DNA of 64,000 nt from Pseudomonas sp. GD03919 (GTDB lineage: Bacteria; Pseudomonadota; Gammaproteobacteria; Pseudomonadales; Pseudomonadaceae), in the NCBI RefSeq assembly GCF_029814935.1, contig NZ_CP104582.1, positions 2,976,001 to 3,040,000 of the forward strand, written 5' to 3'. Shown in pieces: positions 27,570-39,262 of this stretch. The notes beneath the pieces are model-generated. The model was given only the letters and a program-made list of their open reading frames with translations, was not told where the DNA came from and searched no databases. The first letter of the stretch is position 1, and every line of letters begins with the position of its first letter. A program made the position numbers and the translations under genes.

Positions 27570-30137
27570 ATGACGGATCTTTCAGCTCACACCCCAATGA
27601 TGCAGCAGTACTGGAAGCTGAAGAACCAGCACCCGGATCAGCTGATGTTCTATCGCATGGGTGACTTCTACGAGATTTTCTACGAAGACGCGAAGAAAGC
27701 CGCAAAACTGCTGGACATCACCCTGACGGCCCGCGGCCAGTCGGCTGGTCAGTCGATCCCCATGTGTGGCATTCCCTTCCACTCGGTGGAAGGCTACCTG
27801 GCCAAGCTGGTCAAGCTTGGCGAGTCGGTGGTGATCTGCGAACAGATCGGCGATCCGGCCACCAGCAAGGGCCCGGTGGAGCGCCAGGTGGTGCGCATCA
27901 TCACCCCCGGCACCATCAGCGACGAAGCCCTGCTCGACGAGCACCGCGACAATCTTCTGGCAGCGGTACTGGGCGATGAGCGCCTGTTCGGCCTGGCCGT
28001 ACTGGACATCACCAGCGGCCGTTTCAGCGTGCAGGAGATCAAGGGCTGGGAGAACCTGCTGGCCGAGCTGGAGCGCCTCAACCCCGCCGAACTGCTGATC
28101 CCGGACGACTGGCCGCAGGGCCTGCCCGCCGAGAAGCGCAAGGGTTCGCGCCGCCGCGCGCCCTGGGATTTCGACCGCGACAGCGCCTTCAAGAGCCTGT
28201 GCCAGCAGTTCGGCACCCAGGACCTGAAAGGCTTCGGTTGCGAAAACCTGACCCTGGCCATCGGCGCCGCCGGGTGCCTGCTGGCTTATGCCAAGGAAAC
28301 CCAGCGCACTGCCCTGCCGCACCTGCGCAGCCTGCGCCACGAGCGCCTGGATGACACGGTGATCCTCGACGGCGCCAGTCGCCGTAACCTGGAGCTGGAC
28401 ATCAACCTCGCCGGCGGCCGCGACAACACCCTGCAATCGGTCATGGATCGCTGCCAGACTGCCATGGCCAGCCGCCTGCTCGGTCGCTGGCTGAACCGCC
28501 CGCTGCGTGATCGCATGGTGCTCGAGGCACGCCAGGACGCCATCGCCTGCCTGCTCGACGGCTACCGCTTCGAGACGCTGCAACCGCAGCTCAAGGAAAT
28601 CGGCGATCTGGAGCGCATCCTTGCCCGTATCGGCCTGCGCAATGCGCGCCCACGCGATCTGGCACGCCTGCGCGATGCCCTGGCCGCCTTGCCCGAACTG
28701 CAACAGGCGATGACCACGCTGGACACCCCGCACCTGCAGCAACTGGCCAATAGCATCGCCACCTACCCGGAGCTGGCCGATCTGCTGGCCCGCGCCATCA
28801 TCGACAACCCGCCGGCGGTGATCCGCGACGGTGGCGTGCTGAAGACCGGCTATGACGCCGAACTGGACGAGCTGCAGGCGATGAGCGAGAACGCCGGCCA
28901 GTTCCTCATGGATCTGGAGGCGCGCGAGAAAGCCCGTACCGGCCTGACCAACCTCAAGGTCGGCTACAACCGCGTACACGGTTACTTCATCGAACTGCCG
29001 ACCAAGCAGGCAGAGTCCGCTCCCGCCGACTATATTCGCCGGCAGACGCTCAAGGGCGCCGAACGCTTCATCACCCCGGAGCTGAAGGAATTCGAAGACA
29101 AGGCGCTGTCGGCCAAGAGCCGCGCCCTGGCACGCGAAAAGATGCTCTATGACGAGCTGCTCGAACGCCTGATCGGCCACCTGGCGCCACTACAGGACAG
29201 CGCCGCAGCCCTGGCCGAACTGGACGTGCTGAGCAACCTGGCCGAACGCGCGCTGAATCTGGACCTCAATCGCCCGCGCTTCGTCGACGAGCCGTGCATG
29301 CGCATCGATCAGGGCCGCCACCCGGTGGTCGAGCAGGTGCTGACCACTCCCTTCGTGGCCAACGATCTGGATCTCGACGACAGCCGCCGCATGCTGATCA
29401 TCACCGGGCCGAACATGGGCGGTAAGTCCACCTACATGCGCCAGACCGCCCTGATCGTGCTGCTGGCGCATATCGGCAGCTTCGTGCCGGCCGCAGCCTG
29501 CGAGCTGTCGCTGGTCGACCGCATCTTCACCCGCATCGGCTCGAGCGATGACCTGGCCGGCGGGCGCTCCACCTTCATGGTGGAGATGAGCGAAACCGCC
29601 AATATCCTGCACAACGCCAGCGAGCGCAGCCTGGTGCTGATGGACGAGGTCGGTCGCGGCACCAGCACCTTCGACGGCCTTTCACTGGCCTGGTCGGCGG
29701 CCGAGCACCTGGCGCACCTGCGCGCCTTTACCCTGTTCGCCACCCATTACTTCGAGCTGACCGTGCTGCCGGACAGCGAACCGGTGGTGGCCAACGTGCA
29801 CCTCTCGGCCACCGAGCACAACGAACGCATCGTCTTCCTCCACCATGTCCAGCCTGGGCCGGCGAGCCAGAGCTACGGCCTGGCGGTGGCGCAACTGGCC
29901 GGCGTACCCGGCACGGTCATCAGCCGCGCCCGTGAACACCTGGCGCGCCTGGAAGCTACCAGCCTGCCGCACGACCTGCCGCGCCAGGAGCCTGGCCAGC
30001 CGCAGGTGCCGATGCAAAGTGACCTGTTCGCCAGCGTGCCGCACCCATTGCTGGAGCAATTGGGCAAGATCAATCCGGATGATCTGACGCCACGCAAGGC
30101 ACTGGAACTGTTATATACATGGAAGACGCAGATCTAA
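27570..30137 (+). CDS. mutS: DNA mismatch repair protein MutS
   Basis: An 855-aa mismatch sensor. Order: N-terminal mismatch-binding domain with the wedge motif FYEIF (Phe33, Glu35), connector, lever/clamp helices, and C-terminal ABC ATPase with Walker [14 protein letters not shown] near residue 613, signature/Walker B region [16 protein letters not shown], and the His of FATHYFELT. The frame is open far upstream but the ATG at 27570 gives the family N-terminus [15 protein letters not shown]. It is divergent from cinA. Confidence 0.97.
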   Translation: MTDLSAHTPMMQQYWKLKNQHPDQLMFYRMGDFYEIFYEDAKKAAKLLDITLTARGQSAGQSIPMCGIPFHSVEGYLAKLVKLGESVVICEQIGDPATSKGPVERQVVRIITPGTISDEALLDEHRDNLLAAVLGDERLFGLAVLDITSGRFSVQEIKGWENLLAELERLNPAELLIPDDWPQGLPAEKRKGSRRRAPWDFDRDSAFKSLCQQFGTQDLKGFGCENLTLAIGAAGCLLAYAKETQRTALPHLRSLRHERLDDTVILDGASRRNLELDINLAGGRDNTLQSVMDRCQTAMASRLLGRWLNRPLRDRMVLEARQDAIACLLDGYRFETLQPQLKEIGDLERILARIGLRNARPRDLARLRDALAALPELQQAMTTLDTPHLQQLANSIATYPELADLLARAIIDNPPAVIRDGGVLKTGYDAELDELQAMSENAGQFLMDLEAREKARTGLTNLKVGYNRVHGYFIELPTKQAESAPADYIRRQTLKGAERFITPELKEFEDKALSAKSRALAREKMLYDELLERLIGHLAPLQDSAAALAELDVLSNLAERALNLDLNRPRFVDEPCMRIDQGRHPVVEQVLTTPFVANDLDLDDSRRMLIITGPNMGGKSTYMRQTALIVLLAHIGSFVPAAACELSLVDRIFTRIGSSDDLAGGRSTFMVEMSETANILHNASERSLVLMDEVGRGTSTFDGLSLAWSAAEHLAHLRAFTLFATHYFELTVLPDSEPVVANVHLSATEHNERIVFLHHVQPGPASQSYGLAVAQLAGVPGTVISRAREHLARLEATSLPHDLPRQEPGQPQVPMQSDLFASVPHPLLEQLGKINPDDLTPRKALELLYTWKTQI

Positions 30138-30157
30138 CGCTCTATAGAACAAACTGC

Positions 30158-30163
30158 TAGAAT
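30158..30163 (+). promoter_or_regulatory. Possible -10 element upstream of fdxA
   Basis: TAGAAT followed by the GC-rich run CGCGCGC resembles a sigma-70 -10 box with a GC discriminator; a good -35 is not obvious. It lies 113 bases before the fdxA start. Confidence 0.3.
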
Positions 30164-30275
30164 CGCGCGCAATTTTACGACCGCCCGGTTTACAGCCTGA
30201 GCCGCGGCCACAGACAGAGCGCCTGCAGCCCTTCGCAGAAAGAGCCCAGGCCGCCGCCCGAGGAGAGAATCAGAC

Positions 30276-30599
30276 ATGACCTTCGTCGTTACCGACAACT
30301 GCGTCAAATGCAAATACACCGACTGCGTGGAAGTCTGCCCGGTTGACTGCTTCTATGAAGGCCCGAACTTCCTGGTGATCCACCCGGACGAGTGCATCGA
30401 CTGCGCCCTGTGCGAGCCGGAGTGCCCGGCTCAGGCGATCTTCTCCGAGGACGAAGTGCCCGAGGACATGCAGGAATATATCGAGCTGAACGCCGACCTG
30501 GCCGAAGTCTGGCCGAACATTACCGAGAAGAAGGATCCGCTGCCGGACGCCGAAGAGTGGGATGGCGTGAAGGACAAGCTGCAGTACCTGGAGCGCTAA
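30276..30599 (+). CDS. fdxA: Ferredoxin FdxA, 7Fe-8S type
   Basis: A 107-aa acidic ferredoxin binding one [3Fe-4S] and one [4Fe-4S] cluster. Cysteines at 9, 12, 17, 21, 25, 40, 43, 46 and 50 fit the Azotobacter-type pattern ([17 protein letters not shown] and [11 protein letters not shown]), with the long C-terminal extension of this type. It is monocistronic, with its own terminator at 30617-30647. Confidence 0.96.
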   Translation: MTFVVTDNCVKCKYTDCVEVCPVDCFYEGPNFLVIHPDECIDCALCEPECPAQAIFSEDEVPEDMQEYIELNADLAEVWPNITEKKDPLPDAEEWDGVKDKLQYLER

Positions 30600-30616
30600 G
30601 CCCAGCCGCTGATGCC

Positions 30617-30647
30617 AAGACCCGCCAAGTGCGGGTCTTTTCCTTTC
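30617..30647 (+). terminator. Intrinsic terminator of fdxA
   Basis: AAGACCCGC (30617-30625) pairs with GCGGGTCTT (30631-30639) around a CAAGT loop, followed by TTCCTTTC. Confidence 0.85.
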
Positions 30648-30686
30648 TACACTGACGATGCTCAGAGTTGAGCACAACCTGCAGAC

Positions 30687-30818
30687 AAAAAAAGGGGCGA
30701 CTCGCGCCGCCCTCTTTCATTCCCTGATCCCTTGATTTCCCAACTCATCATCCTAATGGATCGCGTCTTGCGATAGTCCTGATCATCATCCTGATGACCT
30801 GTGCTTATCCCTGTGCAC
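30687..30818 (-). ncRNA. rsmZ: RsmZ regulatory RNA
   Basis: An approximately 132-nt RNA on the minus strand between fdxA and rpoS, the conserved place of rsmZ. It carries seven GGA motifs, several in hairpin loops such as ATCAGGATGAT, and ends in GGGCGGC-GCGA-GTCGCCC followed by seven to eight Ts (the terminator, about 30687-30712). The start at about 30818 is inferred from a TACTAT -10 box at 30826-30831. RsmZ binds and titrates RsmA/CsrA, releasing mRNAs for secondary metabolism, biofilm and virulence-type traits. A GacA site lies about 150 bases upstream. The exact 5' end is uncertain by a few bases. Confidence 0.9.
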
Positions 30819-30969
30819 GGTTGCGATAGTACCCGCACCAGACTCACGCACAACCCGGCACAAAGCCCGGCAAGCTTTCTCAAAAAATAAGAAATCGCTT
30901 TTAAAACAAAAACTTAAAAAATAATACTCACAGACACACAGCCGATTCCGCATAAAGACTGACAGCACA

Positions 30970-30987
30970 TGTAGGCAATGACTTACA
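30970..30987. promoter_or_regulatory. GacA upstream activating site for rsmZ
   Basis: TGTAGGCAATGACTTACA matches the consensus TGTAAG-NNATNN-CTTACA with one mismatch. It lies about 150-170 bases before the inferred rsmZ start, the usual distance, so phospho-GacA should control this RNA. Confidence 0.88.
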
Positions 30988-31001
30988 TGAGCGCGCATAA
31001 A

Positions 31002-31023
31002 AAACCCGGCCGAAGCCGGGTTT
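31002..31023 (-). terminator. Terminator of rpoS
   Basis: AAACCCGGC-(TTCG)-GCCGGGTTT forms a perfect 9-bp stem with a UUCG loop on the minus strand, followed by TTTATGC, 18 bases after the rpoS stop. Confidence 0.88.
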
Positions 31024-31040
31024 ACAATCGACGCCAGGCA

Positions 31041-32048
31041 CTACTGAAACAAGGAGTCACTGGACAGACCGTTCTTCTCCAGGATTTCGCGCAGGCGCTT
31101 GAGCGCCTCGACCTGAATCTGCCTGACCCGCTCACGCGTCAGGCCGATTTCCTGCCCGACTTCTTCCAGCGTACTGCTCTCATGGCCGCGCAGACCAAAG
31201 CGGCGTACCACCACCTCACGCTGTTTGTCGGTGAGATCCGATAGCCACTGATCGATGCTCTGCGATAGATCATCGTCCTGCAGCAATTCGCAGGGATCGG
31301 TCGGGCGATCATCCGTCAGGGTGTCGAGCAGTGTCTTGTCAGAGTCCGGCCCGAGCGAGACATCCACCGAGGACACCCGCTCGTTGAGACCCAGCATACG
31401 TTTGACTTCACCGACCGGCTTTTCCAGCAGGTTGGCGATTTCTTCCGCAGAGGGCTCATGATCGAGCTTCTGGGTCAATTCACGAGCTGCACGCAGGTAA
31501 ACGTTGAGCTCCTTGACCACATGAATGGGCAGACGGATGGTTCGCGTCTGGTTCATGATGGCACGTTCGATGGTCTGGCGGATCCACCAGGTGGCGTAGG
31601 TCGAGAAACGGAACCCCCGCTCCGGATCGAACTTTTCAACGCCGCGGATCAGGCCGAGATTTCCCTCTTCGATCAGATCGAGCAGGGAAAGGCCACGGTT
31701 GACGTAACGTCGGGCGATCTTCACGACCAGCCGCAGGTTGCTCTCGATCATGCGCTTGCGCCCGGCCGGATCGCCTTTCTGCGCCAGACGCGCGAAGTGC
31801 ACTTCCTCTTCGGGAGTGAGCAGTGGAGAGAAACCGATTTCGTTGAGGTAAAGCTGAGTGGCGTCCAGCGCCCGGGTGTAGTCGATATGCTTATGCTGTT
31901 TGGAGGGTGTTGCGGCCTTGGTCTTCGTACGGGCGATCGGTGCTTCCACCTCATCGCCTTGGATCTCGCCGAATACGCTGCCCGGCTCCAGGAGGAGCAG
32001 TTCATCGTCGACGTCAAACTCCGGCGCTTCTTTTTTTATGAGAGCCAT
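31041..32048 (-). CDS. rpoS: RNA polymerase sigma factor RpoS
   Basis: A 335-aa sigma-70 family factor for stationary phase and general stress. Region 1.2-2 contains [21 protein letters not shown] and [18 protein letters not shown], with the -10 recognition helix [17 protein letters not shown]; region 4 ends [20 protein letters not shown]. Length and acidic N-terminus fit Pseudomonas RpoS. Its main promoter is expected inside nlpD, as in other gammaproteobacteria. rsmZ lies directly downstream on the same strand. Confidence 0.98.
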   Translation of the reverse strand: MALIKKEAPEFDVDDELLLLEPGSVFGEIQGDEVEAPIARTKTKAATPSKQHKHIDYTRALDATQLYLNEIGFSPLLTPEEEVHFARLAQKGDPAGRKRMIESNLRLVVKIARRYVNRGLSLLDLIEEGNLGLIRGVEKFDPERGFRFSTYATWWIRQTIERAIMNQTRTIRLPIHVVKELNVYLRAARELTQKLDHEPSAEEIANLLEKPVGEVKRMLGLNERVSSVDVSLGPDSDKTLLDTLTDDRPTDPCELLQDDDLSQSIDQWLSDLTDKQREVVVRRFGLRGHESSTLEEVGQEIGLTRERVRQIQVEALKRLREILEKNGLSSDSLFQ

Positions 32049-32149
32049 GCTTGTTGCCCCTAGCTGAGTTCGACAACAGGCTCTGGCAGAACCGTCCTGG
32101 CCACCCCCGAGCCCGTCCCTCCTACGTGATGGAACGGGTCAGCTAGGGG

Positions 32150-33019
32150 TCAACGACGTGGCAGGTATTGCAGCGGATCGACAGGCTTACCTTGGCGGCG
32201 AATCTCGAAGTGCAGCTTCACCCGGTCGGTCCCTGTGGACCCCATTTCAGCAATGCTTTGCCCGGCTTTGACCTGCTGCCCCTCCCGTACCAACAACCTG
32301 CGGTTATGACCGTAAGCACTTACGTAGGTGTCGCTGTGCTTGATGATGATCAACTCGCCGTAGCCCCGCAAACCACTCCCGGCATATACAACCGACCCAT
32401 CAGACGCAGCTAAAACAGGCTGTCCTAATTCCCCTGCGATATCAATGCCTTTATTCAAACTACCGTTTGAAGAGAAGCGACTGATCACAGTGCCCTGCGT
32501 CGGCCAGGACCAGCCACTGGCAGAACGGCTTACCGGAGTCACCGGTGTGGTTGCAGGCGTATTGACCACAGGCGGGCGGGCAGACTGCGCAGCAGGCGGT
32601 GCCGTGACAGCCGGCGGACGGCTCTGCGCTGGCGGAGTAACGACGGTGGCTGCTGGCGCCCGTGCAACGACCGGCTGACTGCTGCCTACAGGGCGGTTAT
32701 CGAAGCGGATGGTCTGGCCAACACGGATCAGGTACGGATCACGCAGACCATTGTGTGCTGCCAGCGCCTTCCAGTCCCAACCGAAGCGAAACGCAATGGA
32801 ATACAAGGTATCGCCGCGCTGCACGACATAGTGCCCATTGCGTACGGGCTGACGCTGCACCACCGGAGCCGCCCCCTGGTTATGCCCGCGATCGACAACC
32901 TGCACGCCACCCGGAGGCGAACTGACACAACCGGCCAACGCTGAGGCGGCAAGCAACGCGAGCGGCAGTCGGAAGACTGCAGCTGCACGCACTGGCACGA
33001 GAAGGACGGTCCAACTCAC
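32150..33019 (-). CDS. nlpD: NlpD-like lipoprotein with LysM and LytM domains
   Basis: A 289-aa outer-membrane lipoprotein that activates the amidase AmiC during septum splitting. The GTG start at 33019 has GGGAG seven bases upstream and yields a lipoprotein signal ending LAASALAGC (lipobox). LysM is at HYVVQRGDTLYSIAF, then a Pro/Ala-rich linker, then the M23/LytM domain (KGIDIAGELGQPVLAA to KLHFEIRRQGKPVDP). The first metal His of true M23 peptidases is missing, which fits an activator and not an enzyme. It precedes rpoS by about 100 bases. Confidence 0.93.
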   Translation of the reverse strand: MSWTVLLVPVRAAAVFRLPLALLAASALAGCVSSPPGGVQVVDRGHNQGAAPVVQRQPVRNGHYVVQRGDTLYSIAFRFGWDWKALAAHNGLRDPYLIRVGQTIRFDNRPVGSSQPVVARAPAATVVTPPAQSRPPAVTAPPAAQSARPPVVNTPATTPVTPVSRSASGWSWPTQGTVISRFSSNGSLNKGIDIAGELGQPVLAASDGSVVYAGSGLRGYGELIIIKHSDTYVSAYGHNRRLLVREGQQVKAGQSIAEMGSTGTDRVKLHFEIRRQGKPVDPLQYLPRR

Positions 33020-33065
33020 CCAACTACTCCCTGAATGACGGTAAGAACGAAAAACTGTGTCTGGC

Positions 33066-34004
33066 TTATTGATCACGGGCACTGTCGGCTGACAGACGGC
33101 TGGCCAACCACTCCAGCCCCAGCACCAGTGCGATACCGCCGACAGCCAGTACCACAGCCAGCAAAAGCTGCGGATCCTGGCCACTGATGTCGGCAAACTG
33201 GCCTGGCAGCAGATTGCTCTCCAGAAGCGGCACCTGTTCGCCCTTGCTGTCGAGACGCCAGCTCACGACCTCTTTCCAGGGCCAGACCTTGTTCAGAGAT
33301 CCCAGCATCAGCCCCGTCAGAAACGCCAGGCTCAGATCACGCCAGCGCGACAACAGCCAACTGAGCAGACGTGCGAAGCTGAGAATACCAACCAGACAGC
33401 CACTGGCAAAAACCGCCAGAACCAGTAGATCGAGCTCCTTCACCGCCCCGAGCACCACCGAATAGAGGCCGAGCAGCAGCAGGATGAAACTGCCCGAGAT
33501 ACCCGGCAGGATCATGGCACAGATGGCGATGGCCCCGGCCAGGAACAGGGTTGGCAGGTCACTGCCCCACTGCATGGGCGCGGCAACGGTTATCCAGTAG
33601 GCGAATGCCAGCCCCAGGACAAAGCTCAGCACCCGGGTCCAGTTCCAGCGACCGATTTCCCGCCCTACCACGTAGGTGGACACCAGAATCAAACCGAAGA
33701 AGAACGACCACAGGGGGATCGGATGCTGCGCCATCAGGTAGGTAATCAGGCGTGCAAACGAAAGAATGCTGGTCATGATGCCGCAGAGCAGCACCAGCAG
33801 GAAGGTTGCATTGGCCAGCTGCCAGGCGTCCCTGATACGCCCCCGCAGCAATGACAGCGTCGCCTCAGGAACACGGGCAATGGAACGCAACAACTCGTCG
33901 TAGATACCGCTGATGAAAGCGATGGTACCGCCGGAGACGCCCGGCACGACATCAGCAGCGCCCATGGCCAGGCCCTTGGCATAAAGCAGGAAATATTTCT
34001 TCAT
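33066..34004 (-). CDS. DUF368 family polyprenyl-phosphate transporter (PopT-like)
   Basis: A 312-aa protein with about eight to nine membrane helices. The DUF368 signature is MGAADVVPGVSGGTIAFISGIYDELL near the N-terminus (residues about 12-37), with a second inverted copy at ICAMILPGISGSFILLLLGLY. This family has been shown to recycle undecaprenyl phosphate across the inner membrane. ATG 34004 has GGAAGGA upstream; the upstream frame overlaps pcm and is not used. It lies between pcm and nlpD. Confidence 0.9.
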   Translation of the reverse strand: MKKYFLLYAKGLAMGAADVVPGVSGGTIAFISGIYDELLRSIARVPEATLSLLRGRIRDAWQLANATFLLVLLCGIMTSILSFARLITYLMAQHPIPLWSFFFGLILVSTYVVGREIGRWNWTRVLSFVLGLAFAYWITVAAPMQWGSDLPTLFLAGAIAICAMILPGISGSFILLLLGLYSVVLGAVKELDLLVLAVFASGCLVGILSFARLLSWLLSRWRDLSLAFLTGLMLGSLNKVWPWKEVVSWRLDSKGEQVPLLESNLLPGQFADISGQDPQLLLAVVLAVGGIALVLGLEWLASRLSADSARDQ

Positions 34005-34029
34005 GGATCCTTCCGGAGCGACACAGCAG

Positions 34030-34704
34030 TCAGGCCAATGGCCCATTGAGTAAGGGGACGAAGCGCACCGCATCGAGCACATGACGGGAGAAGCCATCGT
34101 CCTCACGCACGATCAGCAACAACTGCTGTACATCACCACTGCCGACCGGGATGACCAGGCGCCCGCCAGGCGCCAGTTGATCGAGCAAGGCCTGCGGCAC
34201 CTGCGCGGCAGCCGCGGTGACGATGATGCCGTTGTACGGACCGAGCGCATTCCAGCCCTCCCAGCCATCACCCCAGCGAAAGACCACGTTGCGCAGATTG
34301 AGTTCGGCCAAACGCTCCTTGGCACGCTCCTGCAGCACCTGAATGCGCTCGACCGAGAACACCCGCTCCACCAGTTGTGCCAGCACGGCCGTCTGGTAGC
34401 CGGAGCCGGTGCCGATTTCCAGCACCTTGTCCAGCGGGCCGGCGGCCAGCAGCAGCTCGGTCATGCGCCCGACCATATAAGGCTGGGAGATGGTCTGGTT
34501 ATGACCGATGGGCAGCGCGGTGTCTTCATAGGCCCGGTGCGCCAGCGCCTCATCGACGAACAGATGGCGCGGCGTACGGCGGATCACTTCCAGTACCTGC
34601 GCGTTCGACAGCCCTTCCTCATAGAGGCGCTGGATCAATCGCTCACGGGTGCGCTGCGAGGTCATACCGATCCCGCTGCGCTGCATGTCGTCCTGGCCAC
34701 GCAT
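34030..34704 (-). CDS. pcm: Protein-L-isoaspartate O-methyltransferase
   Basis: A 224-aa SAM-dependent repair enzyme for isoaspartyl damage. The SAM site is [18 protein letters not shown], with the family stretch [22 protein letters not shown] and the C-terminal [19 protein letters not shown] 34704 overlaps the surE stop (TGATG) and has GGAGG ten bases upstream. A start 13 codons later (34665, [10 protein letters not shown]) gives the 211-aa length I recall for P. aeruginosa and is a real alternative. surE and pcm are a classic stress-survival pair. Confidence 0.93.
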   Translation of the reverse strand: MRGQDDMQRSGIGMTSQRTRERLIQRLYEEGLSNAQVLEVIRRTPRHLFVDEALAHRAYEDTALPIGHNQTISQPYMVGRMTELLLAAGPLDKVLEIGTGSGYQTAVLAQLVERVFSVERIQVLQERAKERLAELNLRNVVFRWGDGWEGWNALGPYNGIIVTAAAAQVPQALLDQLAPGGRLVIPVGSGDVQQLLLIVREDDGFSRHVLDAVRFVPLLNGPLA

Positions 34705-35453
34705 CAGAAGATGCCCTCCAACCAGCCATCCATAGTGTCGAGCGCCTCATTAAACGTGCGATCGAGCCGTAGTGGCGTGATCGATACATAACCTTGCATC
34801 ACGGCATGAAAATCGGTGCCCTGGCTGCCATCCTCGACATCACCGGCTGCTGCGATCCAGTAGCCTTCCTTGCCACGCGGGTTGACCACCTTGACCGGCG
34901 CCGCCGCGCGCGCGCGGTGACCGAGACGGGTCAGCTGCACGCCGCGGATATGCTCCAGCGGCAGATTCGGTACGTTGACATTAAGCACGGTACGCGGCGG
35001 CAACTCGAGGCGCTCGTGCGCTTCGACCAGCTTGCGGGCGAAATAGGCCGCAGTCGGCAGATTGTCGGGCAGACGCGAGAGCAGCGAGAAGGCGAACGCC
35101 GGCTTGCTCAGAAAACGCCCTTCCAGCGCGGCGGCAACGGTACCGGAATAGAGCACGTCATCGCCCAGGTTGGCGCCCAGGTTGATACCGGAGACGACCA
35201 TGTCCGGCGTTTGCTCGAACAGACCATTGAGCCCCAGGTGCACGCAATCGGTTGGCGTGCCATTGAGGCTGATGTAGCCATTGGCCAGGGCCATGGGATG
35301 CAGCGGACGATCGAGCGTCAGCGCACTGCTGGCACCGCTCTTGTCTTCGCCAGGGGCGATCACCACGCACTCGGCATAGTCAACCAGCGCCTGGTGCAAC
35401 GCGGCGATGCCGGGTGCGTTCACCCCGTCATCGTTGGAAATCAGAATTCGCAT
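34704..35453 (-). CDS. surE: 5'/3'-nucleotidase SurE
   Basis: A 249-aa metal-dependent phosphatase for nucleoside monophosphates (and short polyphosphate). The N-terminal metal site is [11 protein letters not shown] (Asp8, Asp9), with [22 protein letters not shown] in the middle. ATG 35453 gives the exact family N-terminus [10 protein letters not shown]. It overlaps truD upstream by 13 bases and pcm downstream by one, so the genes are tightly coupled. Confidence 0.96.
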   Translation of the reverse strand: MRILISNDDGVNAPGIAALHQALVDYAECVVIAPGEDKSGASSALTLDRPLHPMALANGYISLNGTPTDCVHLGLNGLFEQTPDMVVSGINLGANLGDDVLYSGTVAAALEGRFLSKPAFAFSLLSRLPDNLPTAAYFARKLVEAHERLELPPRTVLNVNVPNLPLEHIRGVQLTRLGHRARAAAPVKVVNPRGKEGYWIAAAGDVEDGSQGTDFHAVMQGYVSITPLRLDRTFNEALDTMDGWLEGIF

Positions 35454-36499
35454 GGAGTATCCGTCTGCCCTGCTGGCACCAGATCGAGCACTTCGCGCAC
35501 CACTACGGTGGCGAAACACCCGGCCGGCAGGACGAATGCAAGTTGCAGAATATCGGGCTCGGGATAATGCCACGTAAGGCTCTGAATGGGGAGGCGCAGA
35601 ATGCGCCGTTCGTGCGCCATGTCCGCCCTGATCAGCCATTGCACCAGTTGCGCGGCCTCATCGGCGACTTCCTGCTCCAGCTGCCGGGTCACACCAGCGC
35701 TCGGCAAAGGCCCGTCGCCCCACAGCGGGCCGGTTGGATGCAGGTCAAGAATGGCCAGGCGCGGGTCAATGCACTCGGCGTCGCCCGCCATGAAGAAACT
35801 GCGGCTGCTGGTGAAGGCCAGCAAGTCACCGATCTGTGCCTGGTTCCAGGTGCCCGCCGCCACGCGCTTGGCCAGCACCTGATTGAACAAATAGCTGCGC
35901 GCCGAAGAGAGCAGGCGCGAGCGCAGGTTGCGCTGCACCGGCAACTCCAGGCGCGAGGCAAAATCGCACGCCTGCAGCACGTTACCGCCATCGAAGCCGA
36001 AACGCTGCAAGCCGAAGTAATTGGGCACGCCTTGCGCGGCGATACGCTGCAAGCGCTGTTCCAGAGCATCGCGTTCTGCTTCCAGAGCGGTCAGGCGCAG
36101 GGTGAAACCATTGGCCGAATGGGCTCCGCGCTGCAGTTTGCGATTATGCCGCTCACTGCGCTGGATGAGCAGATCATCGCCCTGCGCGGCTGCCAGGTCG
36201 GGATCGGCCTTGCCCGGCAGGTGCAGGCTGAACCATTGCCGGGTCAGCGCCTGGCGATCCTTGAGCCCCGCGTAGCTGACCGCCTTGAGCGGCATGCCGG
36301 CAGCACGGGCAATACGCCGCGCCGCTTCTTCGGTGTTCAGGCCGCGCTTCTCCACCCACAGCCAGAGGTGCTCGCCCTGCCCTGTGAGTGGAATATCGAG
36401 CACTTCATCGACCTGGAAATCCTCGGCACTGGCCTTGAGCACCGCGCGCCCACAGGCTTCGCCATGGGCACGCGGCCCGAGCAGTTGCAGCTCGTTCAT
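35441..36499 (-). CDS. truD: tRNA pseudouridine(13) synthase TruD
   Basis: A 352-aa enzyme making pseudouridine 13 in tRNA-Glu. The catalytic Asp81 lies in [16 protein letters not shown], with the family motif region RNYFG-like [14 protein letters not shown] in the C-terminal half. The start overlaps the ispF stop (ATGA) and the end overlaps surE, consistent with an ispF-truD-surE-pcm operon. Confidence 0.95.
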   Translation of the reverse strand: MNELQLLGPRAHGEACGRAVLKASAEDFQVDEVLDIPLTGQGEHLWLWVEKRGLNTEEAARRIARAAGMPLKAVSYAGLKDRQALTRQWFSLHLPGKADPDLAAAQGDDLLIQRSERHNRKLQRGAHSANGFTLRLTALEAERDALEQRLQRIAAQGVPNYFGLQRFGFDGGNVLQACDFASRLELPVQRNLRSRLLSSARSYLFNQVLAKRVAAGTWNQAQIGDLLAFTSSRSFFMAGDAECIDPRLAILDLHPTGPLWGDGPLPSAGVTRQLEQEVADEAAQLVQWLIRADMAHERRILRLPIQSLTWHYPEPDILQLAFVLPAGCFATVVVREVLDLVPAGQTDTPCEF

Positions 36500-36969
36500 A
36501 CCTTGACCAGCAAGGCGACGGCGTGCACCGCGATACCTTCCTCACGCCCGGTGAAGCCGAGCTTCTCAGTGGTGGTGGCCTTGACGTTGACCTGATCCAG
36601 CGCCACACCGAGATCCTCGGCGATGCGCTCGCGCATCGTATCGATATGCGGCGCCATCTTCGGTGCCTGGGCGATGATGGTGGCGTCGACATTGCCCACC
36701 GCGTAGCCCTTGCCCCGCACCAGGCCCATCACATGGCGCAGCAGCGCACGGCTGTCGGCACCCTTGAAGGTCGGATCGGTATCGGGGAAGTGCTTGCCAA
36801 TATCGCCCAATGCCACGGCACCGAGCAGGGCATCGCTCAGCGCGTGCAGCAGCACGTCGCCGTCGGAGTGAGCGACAAGACCGAATTTATGGGGAATCCG
36901 TACGCCGCCGAGGGTGATGAAATCGCCTTCGCCGAAGCGGTGTACGTCATAGCCATGACCGATACGCAT
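36496..36969 (-). CDS. ispF: 2-C-methyl-D-erythritol 2,4-cyclodiphosphate synthase
   Basis: A 157-aa MEP-pathway enzyme forming MEcPP from CDP-ME-2P. The zinc site DVH is at residues 8-10 ([10 protein letters not shown]), with [30 protein letters not shown] following, and the late [17 protein letters not shown] region binding CMP. The ATG at 36969 gives the family start; a TTG three codons earlier is possible. A strong hairpin ends seven bases upstream, see 36977-37001. Confidence 0.95.
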   Translation of the reverse strand: MRIGHGYDVHRFGEGDFITLGGVRIPHKFGLVAHSDGDVLLHALSDALLGAVALGDIGKHFPDTDPTFKGADSRALLRHVMGLVRGKGYAVGNVDATIIAQAPKMAPHIDTMRERIAEDLGVALDQVNVKATTTEKLGFTGREEGIAVHAVALLVKV

Positions 36970-36976
36970 AAAGAAC

Positions 36977-37001
36977 AACGCCCTGAAAAAGTCAGGGCGT
37001 T
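36977..37001 (-). terminator. Hairpin between fghA and ispF
   Basis: AACGCCCTGA (36977-36986) and TCAGGGCGTT (36992-37001) form a perfect 10-bp stem with a 5-base loop. On the minus strand it is followed by GTTCTTTATG, so it can terminate fghA transcripts, but it also sits on the ispF start and covers its likely ribosome-binding bases (AGGGCG). Confidence 0.7.
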
Positions 37002-37020
37002 ATTCTAACCGCATTGCCGA

Positions 37021-37072
37021 GTAGCCCGGATGAAATCCGGGAAATTCGCCCCCGGATTTCATCCGCGCTACG
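37021..37072. repeat. Palindromic intergenic repeat
   Basis: GTAGCCCGGATGAAATCCGGG at 37021-37041 is nearly complementary to CCCGGATTTCATCCGCGCTAC at 37051-37071. This GTAGC-type element is a familiar small dispersed palindrome of Pseudomonas genomes. Confidence 0.8.
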
Positions 37073-37073
37073 A

Positions 37074-37916
37074 CTACTGCAAAGCGGCCGCATGATGGCG
37101 CAGGTGATCATCGATGAAGCTGGCGATGAAGTAGTAGCTGTGGTCATAGCCTGGCTGCATGCGCAGAGTCAGCGGATGACCGGCGGCCTTGGCTGCTGCC
37201 TGCAACGCCTGCGGCTTGAGCTGGCCTTCGAGGAAGTCGTCACGATCGCCCTGATCGACCAGGATCGGCAACTTCTCCTCAGCCTCGGCGATCAGCACGC
37301 TGGCATCCCACTCACGCCAGCGCGAACGCTCCTCACCCAGGTACAGGGAAAATGCCTTCTCGCCCCAGGGGCAGTTCATCGGATTGCTGATCGGCGAGAA
37401 CGCCGACACCGACAGGTAGCGCCCAGGATTCTTCAGCGCGCAGATCAACGCGCCGTGGCCGCCCATGGAATGGCCGGCGATGCCACGCTTGTCCGAAACC
37501 GGGAAATTGGCCTCGATCAATGCCGGCAGCTCATGCACCACATAGTCGTACATGCGGTAGTGGCGAGCGAACGGCTCCTGAGTGGCATTGACGTAGAAGC
37601 CGGCGCCGAGGCCGAAGTCATAGGCACCATTGGCATCGTCGGCCACGCCTTCGCCACGCGGGCTGGTGTCGGGTGCGACGATGATCAACCCCAGTTCGGC
37701 CGCCATCCGCTGAGCGCCAGCCTTCTGCATGAAGTTCTCGTCAGTGCAGGTCAACCCGCTCAGCCAGTACAGCACCGGCAGCTTGGCGCCCTGCTCGGCC
37801 TGCGGCGGCAGATAGACGGCGAACACCATGTCGCAGTTGAGACTGCTGGAACGATGACGATAGCGCTTGTGCCAGCCGCCGAAGCTCTTGTTGCTGGAAA
37901 CGATTTCGAGGGTCAT
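37074..37916 (-). CDS. fghA: S-formylglutathione hydrolase
   Basis: A 280-aa esterase-D-type serine hydrolase that splits S-formylglutathione to formate and glutathione, the last step of glutathione-dependent formaldehyde removal. The nucleophile Ser150 is in [11 protein letters not shown]; the Asp and His partners are likely in [11 protein letters not shown] and [11 protein letters not shown] 37916 starts [15 protein letters not shown], the family N-terminus; the longer frame is open but unlikely. It is downstream of adhC with a palindromic repeat between. Confidence 0.95.
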   Translation of the reverse strand: MTLEIVSSNKSFGGWHKRYRHRSSSLNCDMVFAVYLPPQAEQGAKLPVLYWLSGLTCTDENFMQKAGAQRMAAELGLIIVAPDTSPRGEGVADDANGAYDFGLGAGFYVNATQEPFARHYRMYDYVVHELPALIEANFPVSDKRGIAGHSMGGHGALICALKNPGRYLSVSAFSPISNPMNCPWGEKAFSLYLGEERSRWREWDASVLIAEAEEKLPILVDQGDRDDFLEGQLKPQALQAAAKAAGHPLTLRMQPGYDHSYYFIASFIDDHLRHHAAALQ

Positions 37917-37926
37917 GGGCCGCTCC

Positions 37927-37975
37927 GTAGGGTGCGCCATGCGCACCAGGGGATTGCGGTGCGCACGGCGCACCC
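37927..37975. repeat. GGTGCGC-type palindromic repeat, copy 1
   Basis: GGGTGCGCCATGCGCACC and GGTGCGCACGGCGCACCC face each other around a 13-base spacer, between adhC and fghA. Related copies lie at 41767-41822 and 47341-47400. Confidence 0.8.
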
Positions 37976-38015
37976 CGCGAGATTCCGTGCGGCCATCAGG
38001 CCGCACGGCGTTTCA

Positions 38016-39262
<1,247 letters not shown>

